DNA from: Ardenticatenaceae bacterium
GTDB lineage: Bacteria > Chloroflexota > Anaerolineae > Promineifilales > Promineifilaceae
Assembly: GCA_020634565.1 (NCBI GenBank)
Contig: JACKBN010000007.1
Location: 62,001 to 126,000, forward strand
Length of the DNA: 64,000 nucleotides
Direction: 5' to 3'
Part shown: piece by piece, positions 33,893-42,093 of the stretch
Position numbering within the stretch: the first letter of the stretch is position 1
How the letters are laid out: each line of letters begins with the position of its first letter
Position numbers and translations under genes: made by a program
Notes under the pieces: generated by a model
The model's database searches: none
Told to the model about the DNA's origin: nothing
The model's input: only the letters and a program-made list of their open reading frames with translations

Positions 33893-35740
33893 ATGGCAGC
33901 CGTCATGCGCGGTCTGGAAGCAGAAGCTTACGACCGACAATACAGCGACAAACAACTGGTGCAGCGCATTCTGCACTACTTTCGCCCCCACAAACGCAAA
34001 GTGATCATCGTCACCATCTGCGTCTTTTTGATGGCGCTGGCCGGGGCGGCGCTGCCCCTCATCGTTTCCAACGCGGTGGGCGTGATGGCCGACGGCGGTG
34101 ACAGCCGCCTCATCCCCCTGCTCATCGGCGTGGTGTTTGTTACCGGCATCGGCAACTGGGGGCTGAACTGGGTGCGCCGCCAGCTTACCTCTGAAGTGAT
34201 CGCGGACGTCATTTTGGCGATGCGTCAGGACGCTTTTGCCGCTGCCGCTCGCCAAGACCTCTCTTTTTACGACGAATACAGCTCAGGCCGCATCGTCAGC
34301 CGCATCACCAGCGACACGCAGGAATTTGGCGAAGTCATCGTGCTCAGCACCGACGTCATCAACCAGTTGGCCGTCGCCCTTATTTTGCTCATTACGCTGT
34401 TTACCATTGAGTGGCGGCTCACCCTGCTCGTGTTGGCGATGGCCCCGTTTGTGATGTTGGCGGCGCTCTCCTTCCGCAATTTGGCGCGCAAGGTCACACG
34501 GCAAGGCTCACGCGCCCTGGGCGAAGTCAACAAATCGATCCAGGAGGCCGTGACGGGCATTCGCGTGGCCAAAAATTTCCGCCAGGAGCAGGCAATCTAC
34601 GACGAGTTTTTGGGCGTGAACCGGCAAGCGTACAGCATCAACGTGCGGCGCGGCTTTGTGATTGCTAATATTTTTCCGGTACTGAACATTTTGGGCGGCA
34701 TTGGTACGGCCGTTCTCATCTATTTTGGCGGTCGCAGTGCGGTGGCTGGGGCGATTACGATTGCGGCCTGGTACCTGTTTGTGGCCACGGTGGACCGCTT
34801 CTGGTTCCCCATTACCAACCTGTCAGCGTTTTGGAGCCAGTTTCAGGCGGGATTGTCTGCTTCGGAACGGGTGTTTGCGCTGATGGATGTGGAAACGGCC
34901 GTTAAACAAACCGGTAGCACAAAGCCCCAAAATTTGCGCGGCGAGATTGTCTTCGATCACGTCTCTTTCCGCTACTCCGAGCAGGAACAGGTACTGGACG
35001 ACTTTTCGCTGCACATCCCCCCGGGCGAGAGCGTTGCCCTGGTGGGGCACACTGGCGCGGGCAAATCCAGCATCATCAAACTCATCGCCCGTTACTACGA
35101 ATTCCAGGAAGGGGAAATCTGCGTAGACGGCACAGACATTCGCCACTTCGACCTGACCGCCTTCCGGCAGCAAATCGGCATTGTGTCGCAGGTGCCGTTT
35201 TTGTTTGCGGGCACGGTGGCAGAGAATATTAGATACGGCCGTCCCAGCGCCACCAACGCCGAAATCGAAGCAATGGCCCGCCGCATCGGCGACGGCGAAT
35301 GGCTAGAAACGCTGCCCAATGGCCTGGACAGCGAAGTGGGCGAGCGCGGCAGCCGCCTCTCGATGGGGCAGCGACAGCTCGTTGCCCTCACCCGCGTCCT
35401 GGTGCAATCCCCCCGCATCTTCGTGCTGGATGAAGCCACCGCCAGCGTGGATCCGTTCACCGAATCTCAAATTCAGCAGGCGCTGAACCTGATCATGGCC
35501 AACAGCACGGCGATCATCATTGCCCACCGCCTCTCCACCGTGCGCGCCGCCGACCGCATCATCGTCCTGCAAAAAGGGCGCATCATCGAGCAAGGCGACC
35601 ACGATGCGCTGATGCAGCAGGGCGGCCATTACGCCGAGCTGTACGACACCTACTTCCGTCACCAATCCCCGAAATATAACGAAACCATCGCCACCTGGCG
35701 GCAGGAAGCGGCCTCCAACGCCAAAACCGCCTCCTCCTAA
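33893..35740 (+). CDS. ABC exporter, fused membrane and ATPase domains (MsbA/MDR-like)
   Basis: A 615-residue half-transporter. Residues about 35-330 hold six helices of a type I exporter; the coupling segment SYDEYSSG-like motif (SFYDEYSSGRIVSRITSDT) is clear. The ATPase has Walker A GHTGAGKSS (385-393), Q-loop region IGIVSQVPFLFAGTVAENI, signature LSMGQ, Walker B IFVLDEATASVD and the switch His in IIAHRLST. It works as a homodimer or with a partner not seen here. Substrate (lipid, drug or peptide) cannot be told. Confidence 0.9.
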   Translation: MAAVMRGLEAEAYDRQYSDKQLVQRILHYFRPHKRKVIIVTICVFLMALAGAALPLIVSNAVGVMADGGDSRLIPLLIGVVFVTGIGNWGLNWVRRQLTSEVIADVILAMRQDAFAAAARQDLSFYDEYSSGRIVSRITSDTQEFGEVIVLSTDVINQLAVALILLITLFTIEWRLTLLVLAMAPFVMLAALSFRNLARKVTRQGSRALGEVNKSIQEAVTGIRVAKNFRQEQAIYDEFLGVNRQAYSINVRRGFVIANIFPVLNILGGIGTAVLIYFGGRSAVAGAITIAAWYLFVATVDRFWFPITNLSAFWSQFQAGLSASERVFALMDVETAVKQTGSTKPQNLRGEIVFDHVSFRYSEQEQVLDDFSLHIPPGESVALVGHTGAGKSSIIKLIARYYEFQEGEICVDGTDIRHFDLTAFRQQIGIVSQVPFLFAGTVAENIRYGRPSATNAEIEAMARRIGDGEWLETLPNGLDSEVGERGSRLSMGQRQLVALTRVLVQSPRIFVLDEATASVDPFTESQIQQALNLIMANSTAIIIAHRLSTVRAADRIIVLQKGRIIEQGDHDALMQQGGHYAELYDTYFRHQSPKYNETIATWRQEAASNAKTASS

Positions 35741-35751
35741 TCTAAGGTATA

Positions 35752-37437
35752 TCAGCGAACGACAAACGGTAAGAACACCTGATGGTCTGCCGCAACGGCC
35801 GTTGGCGAGTTGAAGGTTGCCACTTTCAAATTGTTGTTGGGCGCGCTGTCGTAATAACTGACCACCGGAAAGCCGCTGTCGTCGAGTGCCAGGGAGCTGT
35901 GCATACCCACATTTCCAGGGCTGTCTACGGTGGTCATCGTGGGGGTCGTACAGGCAATATCATTGCAGACAGCTACCTTCAAGTCTTCGTTGGTGGCGTC
36001 GTAATAGCTGATGATGGGTGTGTCGGTGCTGGTTAGGGCCAGGGAACTGTACTGCCCGACATCGCCGATAGCATCAACCGTGGTTATCGTTGGCTGTGTA
36101 CAGGTGCTGTTGTTGCACACGGCCAGTTTCAGATTGGTGTTGCTGGCGTCCCAGTAGCTGATGACGGGAAAGTCCTGGCTGTTGAGGGCGAGGGAGCTAA
36201 ACTGCCCCACAACACCGGCAATGTCAATCGCCCGTTTGGTAACGCTGCTGCAAACTGGGTCATCACAGACGGCCAGCTTCAGGTTGAAGTTGATGTTGTC
36301 GTAATAGCTGATGACGGGATTGTCGCTGCTGGTGAGCGCCAACGAGGTGAAATAGCCCACATCGCCGCCGGTATCTACCGTGGTCAACGTGGGATTGATG
36401 CAAGCCGCATCGTGACAGACAGCCACTTTCAAGTCGTCGTTAGTGGCATCGTAATAGCTGATAACCGGGTTGCCGCTGCTGTTCAACGCCAGCGAGGTGT
36501 GATACCCCACGTTATCGACGCTATCGACGGTGGTCAGGGTGGGGCTCGTGCAGGCGGCATTGTGGCAGATGGCCAGCTTCAGGTCGCCGTCGGACACATT
36601 GAAGTCGTAATAGAGATAACTGATGACCGGATTGCCGCTGCTGTTTAACGCTAGCGAGGTGTTTCGGCCCACGCTACCAGCGCTGTCTAGTGTGGTTGTG
36701 GTACGCTCTGTGCAGGCGGCATTGTTGCAGACTGTCAGTTTCAGAACGTCATTGGCGTCATCGAAGTAGCTGATGACAGGGCTGCCGCTACTGTTTAGCG
36801 CCAGCGAGCTAAATTGGCCGACGTTACCGGCATTGTCAACCGTTGTGTGCGTGGGAACCAGACAAATATTGCAGATGCCAACTTTCAGGGCCAAGTTAGT
36901 GTCGTCATAGTAACTGATAACCGGGTTGCCACTGCTGTTGAGCGCCAGGGAAGTAAACAATCCTACTTTACCACTGTTGTCCACTGTTGTTAGCGTTGGG
37001 TTGGTACAGGTGGCATCGTGGCAGACAGCGACTTTCAGGGCTTCGTTGGCGATGTCATAGTAACTGATGATTGGGTTACCGCTGCTGTTGAGCGCCAGGG
37101 AGGTATGCCATCCCACATCCCCATTGTTGTCTACCGTGGTCGTGGTACGCACTGTGCAGGCGGCATCATTGCAGACGACGACTTTCAGGGCGGTGTTGGC
37201 TTCGTCATAGTAGCTGATGACCGGGTTGCCACTGCTGTTGAGCACCAAGGAAGTAAACCGTCCTACATCAACATTGCCATCTACTGTGACAAGGATCGTG
37301 GCGGCGGCCGGCGGGGGTGGCTCAGCCAGGCTGGGTTGGACAGGCAGCAATAGTGGTAGCCCGGCCAGCAAGCAAAGCAGGAGAATCGTTTGAAAGGGTT
37401 TGGGATGTGGAAAATGTTTTTTGTACCATTTGTTCAT
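35752..37437 (-). CDS. Secreted protein of ten ~50-residue repeats
   Basis: A 561-residue protein: signal peptide (Leu-rich, ending near PSLAEPP), then ten tandem units of about 50 residues with consensus TVD..G.VG..TSLALNSSGNPVISYYD..N..LKVAVC.....C. Units 1-9 carry a pair of Cys near the end, suggesting a disulphide per blade; unit 5 has a 4-residue insertion. The pattern fits a beta-propeller or beta-solenoid. It ends HQVFLPFVVR, the motif shared with other exported proteins here. Start taken at ATG 37437; an upstream in-frame ATG at 37470 has no better signal. Its function is unknown, but it lies directly downstream of the adenylating-enzyme gene. Confidence 0.75.
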   Translation of the reverse strand: MNKWYKKHFPHPKPFQTILLLCLLAGLPLLLPVQPSLAEPPPPAAATILVTVDGNVDVGRFTSLVLNSSGNPVISYYDEANTALKVVVCNDAACTVRTTTTVDNNGDVGWHTSLALNSSGNPIISYYDIANEALKVAVCHDATCTNPTLTTVDNSGKVGLFTSLALNSSGNPVISYYDDTNLALKVGICNICLVPTHTTVDNAGNVGQFSSLALNSSGSPVISYFDDANDVLKLTVCNNAACTERTTTTLDSAGSVGRNTSLALNSSGNPVISYLYYDFNVSDGDLKLAICHNAACTSPTLTTVDSVDNVGYHTSLALNSSGNPVISYYDATNDDLKVAVCHDAACINPTLTTVDTGGDVGYFTSLALTSSDNPVISYYDNINFNLKLAVCDDPVCSSVTKRAIDIAGVVGQFSSLALNSQDFPVISYWDASNTNLKLAVCNNSTCTQPTITTVDAIGDVGQYSSLALTSTDTPIISYYDATNEDLKVAVCNDIACTTPTMTTVDSPGNVGMHSSLALDDSGFPVVSYYDSAPNNNLKVATFNSPTAVAADHQVFLPFVVR

Positions 37438-37528
37438 TTTGTGCCCTGTTGTTTGTATCCCGGTGAACATATCGTTTTACCTCTCAGTTTCTTCAGGCGA
37501 GAGCGCCAATTGCTTGCCTTCGCTTCCG

Positions 37529-38962
37529 TTAATGTGTGAAGGACGCCTCATGCAGATCGCCGCGCCAGGGAAACGGGTTCTCCAGCTGGTTGGGATCGGT
37601 CATTAACGCCAGGGAATGGATGGGAATGCCGGCGGTCTGGAGTTGGTCGCAGAGCTCGCGCTGGCACTCGGCTGTGGCTTCCCGCACGATGACTTGAAGC
37701 GCGTAGCCATCGGCAGCCAGGCGAACCCCAAAGCGGACGGGAAGCGGCACATTCAAATTGGACTCCAAAACCGCCAGGAGGTCTCGGGGGCCAAACCAGC
37801 GGTCGGCAGAGCGAACACAAAACCGTTTTTTCCCCAGAAGGTGACTGGTAGCCGGATGGTGTCTGAGCGAACAACGGCACGGCTCGGACAGGGTGCGTAC
37901 CATATCGCCGGTATCGTACCGTAATAGGATTGTGGACTCGCGGAAGGGGAAGAATGGGGTCAGGACGAGAGAGCCAGCGGTGTCGGCCGATGCGGGCTGC
38001 CCGGTATCGGGGTCAATGACCTCCAACAAGCCGCGCAAAGGATCAAAGTGCAGATGACCTTCTTCACAGTAGCTGCCGCCAAATGGCCAGGCTTCCGAAA
38101 TACCGTACCCTTCATCGAAGGCAACTGGCCCAAACAACGCCTGAGTGCGCTGGCGCAAACCGGGACTGCTGACTTCACCACCGATGGTGATCCGTTCTAG
38201 ACCGAAATCCTGAGGCCCGTAGCCAGCGGCGTGGCCTGCTTCGAGGAGTCTACCCAGATAAGAAGGATAGGTAAAAAGGATACTCACCTGACTTTTGCGC
38301 TTGGGCAAACGGTGCTGTTCGGCTAAAAGGGCCAAGGCGCGCTCTGGCTCAACGACGCCGGTCTGGTAAACGAGGGCGCCGGTCTGACGGTAAGCGTCGA
38401 TGGCTCTCTGATTGCCCAGCAGCGCTCGGGTGCTGGTGCTGACCTGGACGATATCTTTGTCCGAAATGAGGCCCTGGCGAAGCAGGCCAAGGGCGGCCAT
38501 CAAGGTGAATATCTGAGATTCACGCGATGTAAAAAGCATGCTGGTTCCCTGACCGGTCGTGCCGGTGGTCATGGTGCGCAATGTTGGGGAAAAGCCACGG
38601 CGCACGAATCCCTCGGGTCGGCCTCGAAGATCCGCTTTGGTGGTGAGAGGCAGCTCGCGAAAGTGCGCCAGGGTGATCTCTTGCCAGTTGATGCCATCCT
38701 CGGCGAACCGGTCTTGGTAGAAGTCGGTCTCGCGAACCGCCAGTTGAACCTGGCGGCGGATCCGCCGCTCCAGAGTCTGCTGCAAAAATCGGGGGTTTGG
38801 ATCAACCGTGCGGCGGGAGTTGGCGGCCCTGTTTTTGTTTTCGGCCGTATGGGCACGCACCAGATGGGTAAGAGAAGGAAGGTGGATCGGCGCACCCGTA
38901 ACGAAGGACCGGAACATCGCAAGGTGGGCAGCAGCGGATCTGAGCTTGGTTATTGGGTTCAT
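37529..38962 (-). CDS. PaaK-like adenylate-forming enzyme (phenylacetate-CoA ligase/F390-synthetase family)
   Basis: A 477-residue member of the ANL superfamily. The phosphate loop TTGTTGQGTSM starts at residue 132; ERITIGGEVSS, FDEGYGISEAWPFGG and LLRYDTGDMVRTL are the other core blocks; a C-terminal lid domain of about 100 residues follows. PaaK-type enzymes activate a carboxylate as an acyl-adenylate; stand-alone relatives act in peptide and coenzyme modification. GGAAACC precedes the ATG. It sits 63 nt downstream of two short peptide genes, behind a 12-bp hairpin, so the peptides are possible substrates. That link is inference. Confidence 0.75.
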   Translation of the reverse strand: MNPITKLRSAAAHLAMFRSFVTGAPIHLPSLTHLVRAHTAENKNRAANSRRTVDPNPRFLQQTLERRIRRQVQLAVRETDFYQDRFAEDGINWQEITLAHFRELPLTTKADLRGRPEGFVRRGFSPTLRTMTTGTTGQGTSMLFTSRESQIFTLMAALGLLRQGLISDKDIVQVSTSTRALLGNQRAIDAYRQTGALVYQTGVVEPERALALLAEQHRLPKRKSQVSILFTYPSYLGRLLEAGHAAGYGPQDFGLERITIGGEVSSPGLRQRTQALFGPVAFDEGYGISEAWPFGGSYCEEGHLHFDPLRGLLEVIDPDTGQPASADTAGSLVLTPFFPFRESTILLRYDTGDMVRTLSEPCRCSLRHHPATSHLLGKKRFCVRSADRWFGPRDLLAVLESNLNVPLPVRFGVRLAADGYALQVIVREATAECQRELCDQLQTAGIPIHSLALMTDPNQLENPFPWRGDLHEASFTH

Positions 38963-38983
38963 GAGGTTTCCAGGGGTGGCAGC

Positions 38984-39017
38984 ACCATCGGGTCAGGCAA
39001 GCGCTTGACCCGATGGT
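38984..39017 (-). terminator. Hairpin between peptide genes and the adenylating-enzyme gene (attenuator-like)
   Basis: ACCATCGGGTCA (38984-38995) and TGACCCGATGGT (39006-39017) are perfectly complementary over 12 bp with a 10-nt loop. No T-run follows on the minus strand, so it is more likely a partial attenuator or mRNA-stabilising stem than a full stop. Confidence 0.55.
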
Positions 39018-39025
39018 TACCTTGA

Positions 39026-39115
39026 TTAATTGTGTTCAATACCGCCAGAGGCGATGATGCTGCCTGCGTAATAGCTGATGTACCAGGCTAAGTATGAAAT
39101 GGAATAAAGTAACAT
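39026..39115 (-). CDS. Short peptide gene 1 (29 residues), putative precursor peptide
   Basis: Begins MLLYSISYLAWYIS, continues YYAGSIIASGG, and ends IEHN. AAGGAGA lies 7 nt upstream of the ATG. It is paralogous to peptide 2, which is 35 nt upstream on the same strand; 25 of 29 residues or so are identical and the differences cluster at the C-terminus after GG. The hydrophobic, aromatic N-part with a Gly-Gly boundary and a variable polar tail looks like a precursor with a short C-terminal product. A small membrane peptide is the main alternative. Coding is supported by conserved length, frame and ribosome-binding site in both copies. Confidence 0.65.
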   Translation of the reverse strand: MLLYSISYLAWYISYYAGSIIASGGIEHN

Positions 39116-39149
39116 TTTGCTGTCTCCTTTTTATAATTTGCTAACTTGA

Positions 39150-39239
39150 TTAATTGCTTTCCAAACCGCCAGAGGCGATGATGCTGCCGGCGTAATGGCT
39201 GATGTACCAGGCCAGGTATGAAATGGAATAAAGTAACAT
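39150..39239 (-). CDS. Short peptide gene 2 (29 residues), putative precursor peptide
   Basis: Begins MLLYSISYLAWYIS, continues HYAGSIIASGG, and ends LESN. AAAAAGGAGACAGC precedes the ATG exactly as in peptide 1. Between the copies the changes are Leu9 codon (silent), His15/Tyr, Ala17 codon (silent), Leu26/Ile and Ser28/His; the mix of silent and conservative changes argues for selection on protein. It is the first gene of the minus-strand unit and lies back to back with the large XRE-NB-ARC-TPR regulator. Confidence 0.65.
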   Translation of the reverse strand: MLLYSISYLAWYISHYAGSIIASGGLESN

Positions 39240-39329
39240 GATGCTGTCTCCTTTTTGTGGTGGGTCATTAATTTTTATTGAAACTGACTCTATGTATTTA
39301 TGCTCTGTCTCTGTTTGATAAACTAAATT

Positions 39330-39339
39330 AGTCATGACT
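39330..39339. promoter_or_regulatory. Candidate operator AGTCATGACT in the divergent promoter region
   Basis: A perfect 10-bp palindrome about 90 bp upstream of peptide 2 and 95 bp upstream of the regulator start. Nearby, GGTACAAAAGTGATACAA (39395-39412) carries a spaced direct repeat of TACAA. Either could be bound by the XRE domain; no test is possible from sequence alone. Confidence 0.35.
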
Positions 39340-39434
39340 GTTGTTATTAAACAGGATAGCCTCCCCCGTTTGGTATCGCTTTGTGTTACGATAGTGGTAC
39401 AAAAGTGATACAAGTCGTTGAAAGGCATAACTTA

Positions 39435-42068
39435 GTGACAGAAATTGTTTCATTTGGTGAATGGATGGAAACGCGGCGCAAGCGGCTGGGACTGACGCGT
39501 AAAGTCCTGGCTGCCCTGGCAGGCTGTGCCCCTGTGACTGTACGGAAAATTGAGCGAGATGAGAGACGGCCGTCTATACAACTGGCTCAACTGTTAGCCC
39601 AGCATCTGCAAATTCCCGAAGACGAACAGGAAAATTTCGTTCGCCGCGCCCGTGGTGAATTTGTGCCTCGCTTCGAGAATCCCACTGACGTCGCTGTGGC
39701 CGATGGACAGCAGAGTAACCCGCGGGTCACAAAAGTGCGCCACAACCTGCCACAACTGCTCACCTCTTTTATCGGCCGGGAGGAAGCGCTGGCCGAGATC
39801 GAAAACCTCATCACTCACAACCGCCTGGTCATGTTGACCGGCATTGGCGGTATTGGCAAAACAACCCTTTCTATTCAGGTTGGGCACCGCTTGCGAGCAG
39901 CTTTTCCCGATGGGGTGTGGCTGATTGAATTAGCCCCGGTTTCCAATCCGAGTTATGTGGCCGAAACGACCGCTTATACGCTGGGTCTACGAGATTCAGG
40001 TGACCGACCGGTTTTTGAAAGTTTACTTTCATATTTGCAACAAAAATCCGGCCTGTTGATCCTGGACAATTGTGAGCACTTGATTCATGCGACGGCTCAG
40101 TTTGTCGAAACATTGTTACATGCATGTCCGAAGATAAAAATTCTGGCCACCAGCCGAGAAGCCTTCGCCATTCCGGGAGAAAAACTTTTTCAAGTGGCAC
40201 CGCTTTCAATGCCTGACCGCCCTCAACCGACTTCTTTATCTTTGAAGGAATGGGCAAAATACGAGGCGATCACTTTGTTTGTGGACCGGGCTACGGCCGT
40301 TTTGCCAGATTTTCAGTTAACTGAAAACAATATCATGCCGCTGGTTCAAATTTGTCAACAGCTGGATGGACTGCCACTGGCTATCGAACTGGCGGCCGCC
40401 AGAGTTAAAGTCTTAACAGTGGCCCAAATTGCCTCTCGTCTGGATGATCGGTTTCGCTTACTCACCGGCGGCCGCCGTACGGCGCTGCTCCGCCAGCAAA
40501 CCTTACGCGCCTCAATCGAGTGGAGCTGGGCATTATTAACGCCTGCCGAACAGCACTTGTTACAGCGCTTATCCGTCTTTGTCGGCGGCATGAGTCTGGC
40601 AGCGGTGGAGGCTGTTTGTGCCGATGAGGCACTTGACCGTTTTGATTTGCTGGATTTACTAGACGAGTTGGTCAAGAAATCTCTGGTCATCGCCCAATGC
40701 CGACCAGGACATGAAAGGCGCTATCGCCTGTTAGTAAGCATCCGGCAATACGCTCAGGAAAAACTGGCAGATGCCGGTATGAAAGCCCTGTTACAGGATC
40801 GCCATCTGGCCTATTTTCTCCAGATGGCCGAACAGGCTGAAGTGGCACTGGCAGGACCCGATCAAGCCGTCTGGATGACCAATTTGGCAAAGGAGTTAGA
40901 CAATATTCGGGCCGCGTTGAGTTGGGCGCGGCAAACCGATAGCCAAGCAGGGCTGAAACTCACCATCGCCATCTGGCGCTTTTGGCGGGACGGCTACCTC
41001 CGGGAAGGAGACGCTTATCTGGCTCAATTTTTAGCGGATGATAAGGATATAACTTCATCCCTCAGGGCCAGAGCTTTGTGGGTGTGGTCTCAATTTAAAT
41101 ATCATTTGGGTATCGGTGACCGCCCTTATTCATTGGTTACAGAAAGTTTGGCTTTATATCGAGATTTAGGAGACCAGGCGGGAATTGCCCAGAGTCTTTG
41201 TTTATCAGCGCAGCTGCGCGGCAACATAGAGTTGGCTCAAGATGAGGGTTTGGCATTATTAAATGAGAGTTTGACCATTTTCCAGTCATTAGGGGACCGA
41301 TTAGGAATGGCTGGTGTGTTGCTTATCTCAGCCATCTATGCGATTGAGAGAAATGATTTTGATCAAGCCCTACTCTATGCTAAAGAAAGTGCCGCTTTGT
41401 TTCGTGAAATGGGTGATTTGGCTTCCCTCGCCGATGCCTTGGGTTCGGCTGCGGATGCGGCAAGCGCGCTAGGAGATTATGTCTCTGCGGAGGAGATGTT
41501 GCATGAGAGCCTAGCCATTCAAGAGTCTTTGGGACCAAGACGAACTGGCATAGGTTTGTATGATTTTGGGCGTTTTTATTATGATCAGGGCAACTACGAC
41601 AAGGCGTGCCAGTATATTGAGAAAGGCATGACGATACTACAGCAAGTAGGCGAACTGCACTACAGTAATTGGGCAGCTACCCATCTAGGACATGTTCTTT
41701 TACGACTGGGTAAGCCAGACAAAGCAAAGTCCTTACTCATCGACGCCCAGCAGGTATTTTCTAAGATTGGGGTAAAAATCGGGGTTGTGTATGCTTTAGA
41801 AGGGTTAGCCAGCCTGGCCGTGATTCAAGCGCAGGTGAAGAAAGCCTTGGCCATTTATGCCTGGGGAGATGCTATGCGAGTAACTTTGTATAACCCCCGA
41901 CCGCCACATGAGCAAACGGCCGTAGACAAGGATTTAGCAGTTATCATAGAGATGATCGACGAAAAAATGTATGCCGCTGTTTATGCTGCCGGGCAAGATA
42001 TGAAGATAGAAGAAGCTATTGCTTTGGCAATGGGTGAGAGCGACCTCCTAACGGAACTGCGCAAATAA
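39435..42068 (+). CDS. XRE-type regulator with NB-ARC (STAND) ATPase and TPR sensor domain
   Basis: An 877-residue protein. Residues about 8-65 are an XRE helix-turn-helix (WMETRRKRLGLTRKVLAALA, then VTVRKIERDERRPS). Residues about 105-420 are a STAND ATPase: FIGREEAL, P-loop GIGGIGKTT (136-144), LLILDNCEHL, ILATSREAF, and GLPLAIELAAARV. The C-terminal 400 residues are TPR-like helical repeats. STAND regulators switch on when the repeat domain binds a ligand. I chose the GTG at 39435, just before the HTH, over a TTG at 39381. It is divergent from the peptide genes, so a peptide ligand is a reasonable hypothesis. Confidence 0.82.
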   Translation: MTEIVSFGEWMETRRKRLGLTRKVLAALAGCAPVTVRKIERDERRPSIQLAQLLAQHLQIPEDEQENFVRRARGEFVPRFENPTDVAVADGQQSNPRVTKVRHNLPQLLTSFIGREEALAEIENLITHNRLVMLTGIGGIGKTTLSIQVGHRLRAAFPDGVWLIELAPVSNPSYVAETTAYTLGLRDSGDRPVFESLLSYLQQKSGLLILDNCEHLIHATAQFVETLLHACPKIKILATSREAFAIPGEKLFQVAPLSMPDRPQPTSLSLKEWAKYEAITLFVDRATAVLPDFQLTENNIMPLVQICQQLDGLPLAIELAAARVKVLTVAQIASRLDDRFRLLTGGRRTALLRQQTLRASIEWSWALLTPAEQHLLQRLSVFVGGMSLAAVEAVCADEALDRFDLLDLLDELVKKSLVIAQCRPGHERRYRLLVSIRQYAQEKLADAGMKALLQDRHLAYFLQMAEQAEVALAGPDQAVWMTNLAKELDNIRAALSWARQTDSQAGLKLTIAIWRFWRDGYLREGDAYLAQFLADDKDITSSLRARALWVWSQFKYHLGIGDRPYSLVTESLALYRDLGDQAGIAQSLCLSAQLRGNIELAQDEGLALLNESLTIFQSLGDRLGMAGVLLISAIYAIERNDFDQALLYAKESAALFREMGDLASLADALGSAADAASALGDYVSAEEMLHESLAIQESLGPRRTGIGLYDFGRFYYDQGNYDKACQYIEKGMTILQQVGELHYSNWAATHLGHVLLRLGKPDKAKSLLIDAQQVFSKIGVKIGVVYALEGLASLAVIQAQVKKALAIYAWGDAMRVTLYNPRPPHEQTAVDKDLAVIIEMIDEKMYAAVYAAGQDMKIEEAIALAMGESDLLTELRK

Positions 42069-42073
42069 GAGCC

Positions 42074-42093
42074 ACAAACCTCTGTTTGTTTAT
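42074..42093. terminator. Weak hairpin between convergent genes
   Basis: ACAAAC (42074-42079) and GTTTGT (42084-42089) form a 6-bp stem with a CTCT loop followed by TTATT. Confidence 0.35.

Noticed and set aside
35830..37290. Regular ~150-bp DNA repeats that could suggest a CRISPR-like or satellite array
   Set aside because: The period is an in-frame protein repeat of ~50 residues; there are no short identical repeats with unique spacers.
38663..39025. 120-codon plus-strand frame overlapping the start of the PaaK-like gene
   Set aside because: Antisense shadow that crosses the hairpin at 38984-39017; no motif.
39381..39434. Upstream TTG start for the XRE-NB-ARC-TPR regulator
   Set aside because: It would add 18 residues over the promoter-like region with the TACAA repeats; the GTG at 39435 lies just before the HTH domain.
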